Of a stretch of 5,373 nt of DNA, positions 1 to 5,373 are shown one piece after another. A program made the position numbers and the translations under genes. The stretch covers positions 1-5,373 of the forward strand of contig RPQV01000286.1 in assembly GCA_003818595.1 (NCBI GenBank), in the 5' to 3' direction. A model generated the notes under the pieces. It saw only the letters and a list, made by a program, of their open reading frames with translations. It was not told the DNA's origin and did no database searches. Position 1 is the first letter of the stretch. Each line of letters opens with the position of its first letter. The DNA comes from Calditrichota bacterium. GTDB taxonomy: Bacteria > Zhuqueibacterota > Zhuqueibacteria > Residuimicrobiales > Krinioviventaceae.

Positions 1-2328
1 CGGCACCGCATAATCCATAAACGGATTGCCGCCCATTTTTTCAATGGCCTCATAGCGGGCTTGTATCACGGGTTCACTCGGCACCTGGAACGGCAATTTG
101 GTGATGATCACGGATTCCAACGCATCTCCCTGTACATCGACCCCTTCCCAGAAACTGTCTGTTGCAAACAGCACCGATGTTTTGTCTTTTTTAAACCGTC
201 GCAAAAGTTCGTGACGATTTTCCGCTCCTTGTTTAAGCGCGGTGATGCCGATCAATTGGAGCGATTCTTTGAGCTGTTGATAAATGATATTGAGCAGGCC
301 GTAAGAGGTGAACAGGATGAACGCGCGTCCTTCGGTGATGGTGATGGCCTTGAAAATGGCTTTGGCCAGTTCCTGGGAAAAAGTCGCATGACGTGGGTCC
401 GGCATGTCGACCGGGACGGCGAAAATGACTTGGCGCTCAAAATCAAAAGGGGAGGGCAGTATTAACTCGATCTTTCGACTGTCCGCCAGGGCATCCAATC
501 CAACGCGTTCGGCCAAAAAAGAAAACGAATTCTCGATGGTGAGCGTTGCCGAAGTCATGATGATCGTCTGATAGGCGTCAAAAACCGCCTCTTTCATCAT
601 TCCTTTGATCTGCAGCGGCGACATTTGAAAACGGACAAGGGGGTATCCTGTTCTTCCTGCTTTTGCTTCGATCCAGCGGATATTGGTTTCATCCTGCTCA
701 AAAATAATTTCATCAAGGATATCTGCGGCGGCAATGAGACGTTCCGCCTGAGCCGAGATTTCGATGGTTTGAGAATCCCACTCTTCAGCGCAGTATTTTT
801 TCAGATTTTTGACGTCGGCAACCAGTTCCTTGAGACCATCGGCAAAAGATTTCACGGTTTGGATGTAGTCCTTGAAGGAATCCGCCAAATTAGAGGCATG
901 GAAAAGCTGATCGCGGACATGAGGAAGCAAACGGACCTTGAGTTCATTGTCACCCAAAGAGGGATCTTGATCGGCCAGAATTCTGAACAATTGATTCATA
1001 ATCTGATTCGTGGCGTCGCCCAATTGTTCGGCCCCGGGAACGAGGGCGGTGCGGATCTTTTGCATCAATTGGTCAACCACTTTTTCCGGAATATGTTTTT
1101 GCTGTTTGAGGATGCGAAAGCGCAATGAATGGAGATGGCCTTTTTCCGTGGTTTTGACGCGACGATGCAGGCGGTTGAGGATGCGCATGATGCCGACGCG
1201 GGTGACCTGACTGCCGAAATAGCTGGTGGCCACGTCTTCAATATGATGCGCCTCATCAAAGATGATGCGCTGATAGGGGGGAAGCACCGCAGCATCCTGA
1301 AAACTGCCGGTCTGATGACGGATCGCAAGGTCGGCGAACAACAGATGATGATTCACCACCAAAATATTGGCTTTGGTTGCCATACGTCTTGCTCTATTGA
1401 CAAAGCAGTCGCGAAAATGCAGGCATTTGCTGTGGGTGCAGGTGTCACTTTCCGCCGCGATTTTTTCCCAAAGCTCCGATTTCGGCAGGACGGAAAGATC
1501 CGCCTTGCTGCCGTCCTGGGAGGAACGCGCCCAACCGATCAGCGATTTTAATTCACCGATCTCTTCCTCTTCAGAATGGAAATCGATTTCGGAATCGATC
1601 TCATCGACTTTGCGCAGGCAGACATAATTGGATCGACCTTTGACCAACACCGCATCGAACTTTTCGGTGAGTGCTTTTTGTAAAAGGGGGATGTCTTTTT
1701 TGATCAGCTGTTCCTGGAGATTGATGGTGTTGGTTGAGATGACGACGCGTTCTTTGTTGCGCTTTGTCCAATAGATTGCCGGCAGGAGATAGGCTAAGGT
1801 TTTACCGGTGCCGGTGCCGGCTTCGATTGCAGCGACCTGGTTTTCATTGAAGGCCTGTACCACCGCCTGGATCATCTCCAGCTGCTGAGGTCGATTTTCA
1901 TATTCGGTCAACTGCCGGGAAATAAGGCCATCAGGAAGCAGCAACTTTTCGATGTCATCGGCTTCAAGAGGTTGTATTTCCCGCTTGGCAAAGGGTTCGA
2001 CCACCACATAGATTTTGCTGACCGAATTATCGACGATATAAAAAGCGACGCTGAAATCATCGAGGTTGGCAGCGATCGTCAAATCTGCTTCCGAGGGTTG
2101 AAGGAGGCCTGATGGATGATTGTGAATGACGACGTCGGCTTCCTGAGCCAGACTCATCACTGCGGGCACGGCTTCACTATTGCCGCGGGCGATCACCTGA
2201 ACATCATGAACGATGAGATCATCATCGGTATAGCCGACAAAGAACACCTCGTTGCCGTCCGCTTCAGCCACGGCTGCACGTATGCGTTCACAAACCTGAA
2301 TATCGATATAGCGGGTGATTTCCGGCAT
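1..2328 (-). CDS. dinG: RadC-type JAB/JAMM domain fused to DinG-family Fe-S helicase (3' end cut by window)
   Basis: Seen: the frame is open for 776 codons from ATG at 2328 to base 1, with no stop. An in-frame TAA at 2343-2341 lies just upstream, and this is the only ATG/GTG/TTG after it, so the start is firm. Residues 1-115 form a JAB/JAMM domain with E27, HNHPSG at 69-74 (H69, H71), S79 and D82, so every metal-site residue is present. The helicase follows: Walker A EAGTGTGKT (169-177), four cysteines C237, C297, C302 and C308, VNHHLLFADL (325-334), DEAH (358-361), a helical insert at about 380-560, TSATL (592-596), and the motif V region FWEGVDVQGDAL (726-737). Known: DinG and XPD are 5'-3' superfamily 2 helicases that hold a 4Fe-4S cluster on four such cysteines, acting on forks, R-loops or other DNA structures. 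Missing: motif VI (GRLIR-like) and the C-terminus, probably 70-100 residues, lie off the left edge. Inferred: a cytosolic DNA repair helicase. The role of the JAMM domain is unknown. Confidence 0.93.
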   Translation of the reverse strand, partial: MPEITRYIDIQVCERIRAAVAEADGNEVFFVGYTDDDLIVHDVQVIARGNSEAVPAVMSLAQEADVVIHNHPSGLLQPSEADLTIAANLDDFSVAFYIVDNSVSKIYVVVEPFAKREIQPLEADDIEKLLLPDGLISRQLTEYENRPQQLEMIQAVVQAFNENQVAAIEAGTGTGKTLAYLLPAIYWTKRNKERVVISTNTINLQEQLIKKDIPLLQKALTEKFDAVLVKGRSNYVCLRKVDEIDSEIDFHSEEEEIGELKSLIGWARSSQDGSKADLSVLPKSELWEKIAAESDTCTHSKCLHFRDCFVNRARRMATKANILVVNHHLLFADLAIRHQTGSFQDAAVLPPYQRIIFDEAHHIEDVATSYFGSQVTRVGIMRILNRLHRRVKTTEKGHLHSLRFRILKQQKHIPEKVVDQLMQKIRTALVPGAEQLGDATNQIMNQLFRILADQDPSLGDNELKVRLLPHVRDQLFHASNLADSFKDYIQTVKSFADGLKELVADVKNLKKYCAEEWDSQTIEISAQAERLIAAADILDEIIFEQDETNIRWIEAKAGRTGYPLVRFQMSPLQIKGMMKEAVFDAYQTIIMTSATLTIENSFSFLAERVGLDALADSRKIELILPSPFDFERQVIFAVPVDMPDPRHATFSQELAKAIFKAITITEGRAFILFTSYGLLNIIYQQLKESLQLIGITALKQGAENRHELLRRFKKDKTSVLFATDSFWEGVDVQGDALESVIITKLPFQVPSEPVIQARYEAIEKMGGNPFMDYAVP

Positions 2329-2336
2329 ATTTATCG

Positions 2337-2339
2337 TCC
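2337..2339 (-). promoter_or_regulatory. weak ribosome binding site of the JAB-helicase gene
   Basis: Only a GGA triplet, 8 bases before the ATG at 2328, resembles a Shine-Dalgarno sequence. This is much weaker than the AGGA sites of the exonuclease-like gene and pdxS. The helicase may therefore be translated less than its neighbours, or depend on ribosomes arriving from the upstream gene 49 bases away. This is inference from sequence alone. Confidence 0.35.
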
Positions 2340-2349
2340 GTTATCTGGA

Positions 2350-2364
2350 GGGATGGATCATCCC
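2350..2364 (-). other. small perfect hairpin between the exonuclease-like and helicase genes
   Basis: GGGATG and CATCCC form a perfect six-pair stem around a three-base loop in the 49-base gap between the two genes. On the transcribed strand no run of T follows, so it does not look like an intrinsic terminator. It could slow or process the message between the two cistrons, or be chance. It is the only inverted repeat I noticed in a gap of this window. Confidence 0.3.
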
Positions 2365-2377
2365 CCGAATTTGAATC

Positions 2378-3328
2378 TCAGGCATTTTTAAGAAGGTCCG
2401 CATCATAACCCAGATTGCGCAAATGCGCGGGAAAATCTTCAAAACCATGCGTGGTGAAGATTTTATGAGGATTCACCTGTTTGACAAAGCTCAGCAGTTC
2501 GTTGAAATCCGCATGGTCACTCAGCGGAATCATATGATCGCTGCCGAAACGATGCCCCGACTCACTTTTTGCCCATCCTGACAACAGCACCGTGCGTCGT
2601 CTGGGCGGGATATCCTTTAATTTGTTCATCTGCATGAGGTGAGGAGGAACGATCAATACCTGTCCGCTTTTCAACGGCTCATTTTTCCACAGGGTGCAGT
2701 TTTCGAAAGCCGCACCGAATTGCTCGTAAATCTGGGCGATTTCCCAGGCGGCACGATGAACCTTCACCTCATATCCTGCGCTCCCCAGGATTTTCATTGC
2801 TTCCTGCGCTTTCCCCAGGCCATAGGCGAGGACGATTGGTTGGACGCTGCTGCGAATACAATCCTCGATAAAGGTGATGAGATGGGCGACCAGGTCTTCC
2901 GGTGTGATGTCAAAGGTGTAAAGCGGATGACCAAAGGTGGATTCCATGATCAAAATGTCAGCCTGAGGTATTTCAATATTACAGGTTGTCCAGCTTTTCT
3001 TTAGTTTGAAATCGCCGGTATAGAGGAGTGAAGAGCCATCCTTTTCGATGCGGATCATGGCGGATCCCAATATATGGCCGGACGGATAGAGTTCGATGGT
3101 CATGTCCCCTAACTGATAGGGCCGGCGAAAGTCAAGAGAGAGCACCTGCTTTTGCCGCGCCCGCAAATGATGAAATCGAATCGTTGGGGGCGTCGCCAGA
3201 ATCAAGGGGTGATTTTTGATATGATCCGAATGTCCATGAGAGACAAACGAAAAAGGAACCACGCGATGGGCGTCGAGCCAAAACTCGCTGTTTTTTATTC
3301 TGATTCCCCGGGCATCATATTCGAACAT
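2378..3328 (-). CDS. MBL-fold beta-CASP exonuclease-like protein (ligase-associated exonuclease family, COG1236-like)
   Basis: This complete protein of 316 residues has the metallo-beta-lactamase metal motif HGHSDH (31-36), GHILGSA with H85 (84-90), TGDF with D106, and ESTFGHP (129-135), where E129 is beta-CASP motif A. A short beta-CASP insert follows. LAYGLGKAQEA (168-178) is typical of the bacterial ligase-associated exonuclease group. SDHADF with H272 (270-275) is motif B and TTHGFE with H294 (292-297) is motif C. All expected two-metal ligands are present, so it should be active. Known: the superfamily includes CPSF-73, RNase J and SNM1 nucleases, and this compact type often sits beside LigD-like ligases and an Lhr-type helicase. 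Here its partner is the JAB-helicase gene 49 bases downstream. The start is supported by AGGAAA upstream. No signal peptide is seen, so it should be cytosolic. The substrate (DNA or RNA, 5' or 3' end) cannot be read from the sequence. Confidence 0.9.
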   Translation of the reverse strand: MFEYDARGIRIKNSEFWLDAHRVVPFSFVSHGHSDHIKNHPLILATPPTIRFHHLRARQKQVLSLDFRRPYQLGDMTIELYPSGHILGSAMIRIEKDGSSLLYTGDFKLKKSWTTCNIEIPQADILIMESTFGHPLYTFDITPEDLVAHLITFIEDCIRSSVQPIVLAYGLGKAQEAMKILGSAGYEVKVHRAAWEIAQIYEQFGAAFENCTLWKNEPLKSGQVLIVPPHLMQMNKLKDIPPRRRTVLLSGWAKSESGHRFGSDHMIPLSDHADFNELLSFVKQVNPHKIFTTHGFEDFPAHLRNLGYDADLLKNA

Positions 3329-3332
3329 GCCG

Positions 3333-3338
3333 TTTCCT
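3333..3338 (-). promoter_or_regulatory. ribosome binding site of the beta-CASP gene
   Basis: AGGAAA lies in the 21-base gap after the pdxT stop, with its AGGA core 6 bases before the ATG at 3328. It fixes the start and shows that this gene can be translated independently of pdxT. Confidence 0.65.
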
Positions 3339-3349
3339 GTTGTAGGTGA

Positions 3350-3952
3350 TCAACTCTTTTTCACCGAAGCGATGATGCGCTGCACAAAGTATCGGTGAAT
3401 CCGGGTGTCTGAAGTCAGTTCCGGATGAAATGTCCCCACCAAGATGTTGTCTTGTTCAGCGAGGATCACCTGACCTGAATAAGAGGCGAGCACCCTGACT
3501 GTCTCGCCCATGGAAATAATTCGAGGGGCGCGGATGAATATCCCCTCCATGGTTTCACTTTTGCCGTTGAGCTGAAGGGTGATGTCATCGATAAAGGAAT
3601 CCGCCTGACGACCATAGGCATTTCGTTGAACCGTGATGTCGATCAGGTTCAACGAATCCTGATCCATTCCGACGATGCTCTTTGCCACGAGAATACAACC
3701 GGCGCAGGTGCCGTAAATAGGCTTGCGACGGCCGAAATCACGCACGGCATCCCACAGATCGTGTTTTTTCAATAGATTGATCAATGTGGTGGATTCGCCG
3801 CCGGGCAAGATCAGGCCATCACAGCGCTGCAAATCCTCGCGGTTGAACACCAGCCGAGTGTGACAATTCAGCAGACGCAGAATTTGTCGATGTTTTTCAT
3901 AATCACCCTGCAGCGCCAGAATGCCGCAGGTTATGGTCGGTTCGTTCACCAT
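3350..3952 (-). CDS. pdxT: PdxT, glutaminase subunit of pyridoxal 5'-phosphate synthase
   Basis: This class I glutamine amidotransferase hydrolyses glutamine and channels ammonia to PdxS for PLP synthesis in the cytosol. At 200 residues it has the normal family length. Seen: GILALQGD (10-17), LPGGEST (49-55), the nucleophile elbow GTCAG with C83 (81-85), the RNAYGRQ segment (110-116), IRAPRI (140-145), and the H176/E178 pair in FHPELT that completes the catalytic triad. The start codon lies inside the end of pdxS: the ATG shares seven bases (ATGGTGA) with the pdxS stop. No good Shine-Dalgarno is visible, so translational coupling to pdxS is likely and would help keep the two subunits balanced. 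GTG at 3949 is a possible but less likely start. The gene appears intact. Confidence 0.97.
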   Translation of the reverse strand: MVNEPTITCGILALQGDYEKHRQILRLLNCHTRLVFNREDLQRCDGLILPGGESTTLINLLKKHDLWDAVRDFGRRKPIYGTCAGCILVAKSIVGMDQDSLNLIDITVQRNAYGRQADSFIDDITLQLNGKSETMEGIFIRAPRIISMGETVRVLASYSGQVILAEQDNILVGTFHPELTSDTRIHRYFVQRIIASVKKS

Positions 3953-4830
3953 CCGCGCGGCGCCATCCGCTCTTCCGGCGGTATTTTATCGATTTCAATG
4001 CCCGGCATGGCTTGTCCCAACCCCTCGGAAACGTGCGCCACCAGGTCAAAGTCCATATAATGGGTCGTCGCTGAAACAATGGCCTTGGCCATTTTATCGG
4101 GTGCAGAGGATTTGAAAATCCCGCTGCCGACAAAAACAGTTTCGGCGCCGAGTTGACGCATCAGTGAAGCGTCCGCGGGGGTTGCCACCCCGCCTGCGGA
4201 AAAATTGGGAACCGGCAATTTGCCGAGTTTCTTCACTTCGCGCACCAATTCAGCCGGTGCGCCCAGGTTTTTGGCTTCCGTGACGAGTTCTTCGTCGCCC
4301 AGCGATTGAATGCGGCGAATCCCTCCTTGCACCGCGCGCATGTGGCGGACCGCCTCGACGATATTGCCGGTACCGGCTTCACCTTTGGTGCGGATCATCG
4401 CCGCACCTTCGGCAATACGGCGCAAAGCTTCTCCCAGATTGCGGCAGCCGCAGACAAAAGGTATCTTGAAGACCCATTTATTGACGTGAAACTCTTCATC
4501 AGCGGGGGTGAGCACTTCACTTTCATCGATGAAATCAACGCCCAGAGCCTGAAGAACCTGAGCCTCGGCAAAATGGCCGATTCGGCATTTGGCCATGACC
4601 GGGATTGAAACCACCTGTTGTATTGCTTTGATCACCGCAGGATCGGACATGCGCGCGACGCCGCCCAGAGCTCGGATGTCTGCGGGAATGCGTTCGAGCG
4701 CCATCACCGCGACCGCGCCGGCATCTTCAGCGATTTTTGCCTGTTCGGGCGTGGTGACATCCATGATCACTCCGCCTTTGAGCATTTCCGCCAAACCAAT
4801 CTTTAGTTTTATATCTTGTGCATCTTTCAT
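3946..4830 (-). CDS. pdxS: PdxS, synthase subunit of pyridoxal 5'-phosphate synthase
   Basis: PdxS condenses ribose 5-phosphate, glyceraldehyde 3-phosphate and ammonia into pyridoxal 5'-phosphate. It forms a (beta/alpha)8-barrel dodecamer that carries PdxT subunits. Seen: 294 residues, the usual length. The catalytic residues fall at the Bacillus subtilis positions: D24 in VIMDV, K81 in [10 protein letters not shown] (the first lysine imine), and K149 in [11 protein letters not shown] (the second lysine). Phosphate-site glycines occur in [11 protein letters not shown] (210-220) and FVGSGIFKS (233-241). The C-terminal tail ends in RMAPRGW. The start at 4830 follows AAAGGAT after a six-base spacer. 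The gene begins only 23 bases after the penicillin-binding protein stop and overlaps pdxT by seven bases, so pdxS-pdxT is a coupled pair probably read through from the upstream gene. Its presence implies the DXP-independent vitamin B6 route. Confidence 0.98.
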   Translation of the reverse strand: MKDAQDIKLKIGLAEMLKGGVIMDVTTPEQAKIAEDAGAVAVMALERIPADIRALGGVARMSDPAVIKAIQQVVSIPVMAKCRIGHFAEAQVLQALGVDFIDESEVLTPADEEFHVNKWVFKIPFVCGCRNLGEALRRIAEGAAMIRTKGEAGTGNIVEAVRHMRAVQGGIRRIQSLGDEELVTEAKNLGAPAELVREVKKLGKLPVPNFSAGGVATPADASLMRQLGAETVFVGSGIFKSSAPDKMAKAIVSATTHYMDFDLVAHVSEGLGQAMPGIEIDKIPPEERMAPRGW

Positions 4831-4836
4831 TTTTTT

Positions 4837-4843
4837 ATCCTTT
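4837..4843 (-). promoter_or_regulatory. ribosome binding site of pdxS
   Basis: AAAGGAT sits 6 bases before the ATG at 4830, within the 23-base gap after the PBP stop codon. The spacer is all A and T. No hairpin or terminator fits in this gap, which supports read-through from the PBP gene. Confidence 0.7.
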
Positions 4844-4853
4844 AAATGCTGTT

Positions 4854-5373
4854 TTAATATCCAATCCGACGTTTTTGCTGTGGGGTAATTGTTTTCAGTT
4901 TATCGCCCGTGTGAAGCTGACAAGTCTGCTGCGGCAGATATCGTGCATCGCAGATATCGTGAACGACATTCGGGCAATACTCGCCGGCGAGCTGTTTAGA
5001 ATCGAGACAGATATCGACATCCACGATATTTGCCGGCCTTTCAAAGGGTACCGGCGGAATATTCAGGGTATCGACTGCTGACTTCATGAATGAGGCCGTG
5101 ATCGGCAGGGCAGCCACAGCGCCGGTCTGACGCTCGCCCAACGACATGTGGGGATCATCCAGACCTACCCACGTTCCGGCTGCCAACAGCGGCGTGAAGG
5201 TGATGTACCAGGCGTCGGTATAATCATTGGTGGTTCCCGTTTTGCCGCCTGCGGGGTGATAAAATTTGTAAACTGATCGTGACATGGCGCCGGTACCTCT
5301 GCTGGCAGAGGTCTGCAGCATACTCGCCATGATGTAGGCCGTCTCTTCGCGCAGCACGCCGCGGCTTTGGGGC
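4854..5373 (-). CDS. class A penicillin-binding protein (PBP1A-like), C-terminal fragment
   Basis: This is the 3' end of a larger gene that enters from the right edge. The last 172 residues are visible, and the true start is outside, so the in-frame GTG at 5357 is not a real start. Seen: a helix resembling the [11 protein letters not shown] segment of transpeptidase domains, then the [12 protein letters not shown] box at fragment residues 44-55, which is the third catalytic motif of penicillin-binding transpeptidases, followed by TWVGLDDP (67-74) and ALPITASFM (88-96). Family knowledge: class A enzymes (mrcA/ponA type) are inner-membrane proteins that polymerise and cross-link peptidoglycan in the periplasm. 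The glycosyltransferase domain, SxxK and SxN motifs are not in the window, so class A is inferred from the KTGTTND context and the tail. The tail has four cysteines (fragment 122, 133, 141, 151) and a basic end, QQKRRIGY. Its stop is TAA, 23 bases before pdxS. Confidence 0.92.
   Translation of the reverse strand, partial: PQSRGVLREETAYIMASMLQTSASRGTGAMSRSVYKFYHPAGGKTGTTNDYTDAWYITFTPLLAAGTWVGLDDPHMSLGERQTGAVAALPITASFMKSAVDTLNIPPVPFERPANIVDVDICLDSKQLAGEYCPNVVHDICDARYLPQQTCQLHTGDKLKTITPQQKRRIGY
4934..5016 (-). repeat. three copies of a GATATC-centred 9-mer near the end of the PBP gene
   Basis: The plus-strand 9-mer CAGATATCG occurs at 4935-4943, 4951-4959 and 5008-5016. The first two copies lie in a 12-base direct repeat (GCAGATATCGTG at 4934-4945 and 4950-4961) with a 16-base period. 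The three copies fall in two different reading frames of the PBP coding sequence (encoding RYL once and DIC twice), so protein repetition does not fully explain them. The cluster lies about 105-190 bases upstream of the pdxS start. It may be chance or a binding site, and no function is claimed. Confidence 0.35.

Noticed and set aside
1805..1823. Short tandem repeat of CCGGTG units
   Set aside because: It encodes the Walker A loop (GTGTGKT) of the helicase, so protein sequence explains it.
1..2328. Bacterial ubiquitin-like or CBASS-type system suggested by the JAMM domain
   Set aside because: No E1, E2, ubiquitin-like or cyclase gene is visible in the window, and the JAMM sequence (HNHPSG, PSxxD) is RadC-like and not like deubiquitinase-type JAMM proteins.
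61..2391. Plus-strand open frames, including two back to back at 625-1128 and 1129-1551 and one at 2116-2391
   Set aside because: They lie opposite the uninterrupted helicase frame, which has recognisable motifs along its whole length. Their translations show no family resemblance and no good ribosome sites, so they are antisense shadows.
4831..4853. Terminator between the PBP gene and pdxS
   Set aside because: The 23-base gap contains an A/T-rich spacer and the ribosome site but no inverted repeat.
4845..4890. Possible promoter (TATTAA) just upstream of pdxS
   Set aside because: It matches the -10 consensus at only four of six bases, and no -35 element lies at a suitable distance.
3946..5081. 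Plus-strand open frames opposite pdxS and the PBP tail
   Set aside because: The minus-strand products are fully recognisable with all catalytic residues. The opposing frames have no motifs.

Overview
This is a densely coding window. Five genes all lie on the minus strand, so transcription runs from high to low coordinates. In that order they are the 3' end of a class A penicillin-binding protein (right edge), pdxS, pdxT, a beta-CASP metallo-beta-lactamase exonuclease-like protein, and a very long open frame that leaves the window on the left. I translated that last frame by hand over 776 codons without meeting a stop. It reads as a RadC-type JAB/JAMM domain fused to a DinG/XPD-type iron-sulfur helicase. 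The gaps between genes are 23, -7 (overlap), 21 and 49 bases. No convincing terminator or promoter fits between them, so the set looks like one operon or part of one. No stretch above 50 bases lacks a gene.

Organism: the sequence suggests a diderm bacterium with mid-range GC that makes pyridoxal phosphate by the DXP-independent PdxS/PdxT route, so not an E. coli-like gammaproteobacterium. The cysteine-containing C-terminal tail of the PBP fits Gram-negative PBP1A-type enzymes. I cannot fix the phylum. Desulfobacterota-like or FCB/KSB1/Calditrichota-like lineages are guesses. There are no mobile elements, tRNA or rRNA genes, or CRISPR repeats.

How the genes work together: the PBP cross-links peptidoglycan in the periplasm. 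PdxS and PdxT form the cytosolic PLP synthase complex, with PdxT supplying ammonia from glutamine and PdxS building the ring. The last two genes look like a nucleic-acid processing pair, a nuclease-fold enzyme followed by a 5'-3' type helicase that carries an intact metal-binding JAMM site. This pair is the most interesting part of the window: three activities (JAMM hydrolase, Fe-S helicase, beta-CASP nuclease) are encoded side by side, without the LigD, Lhr-type helicase or ligase genes that often accompany this exonuclease family visible here.
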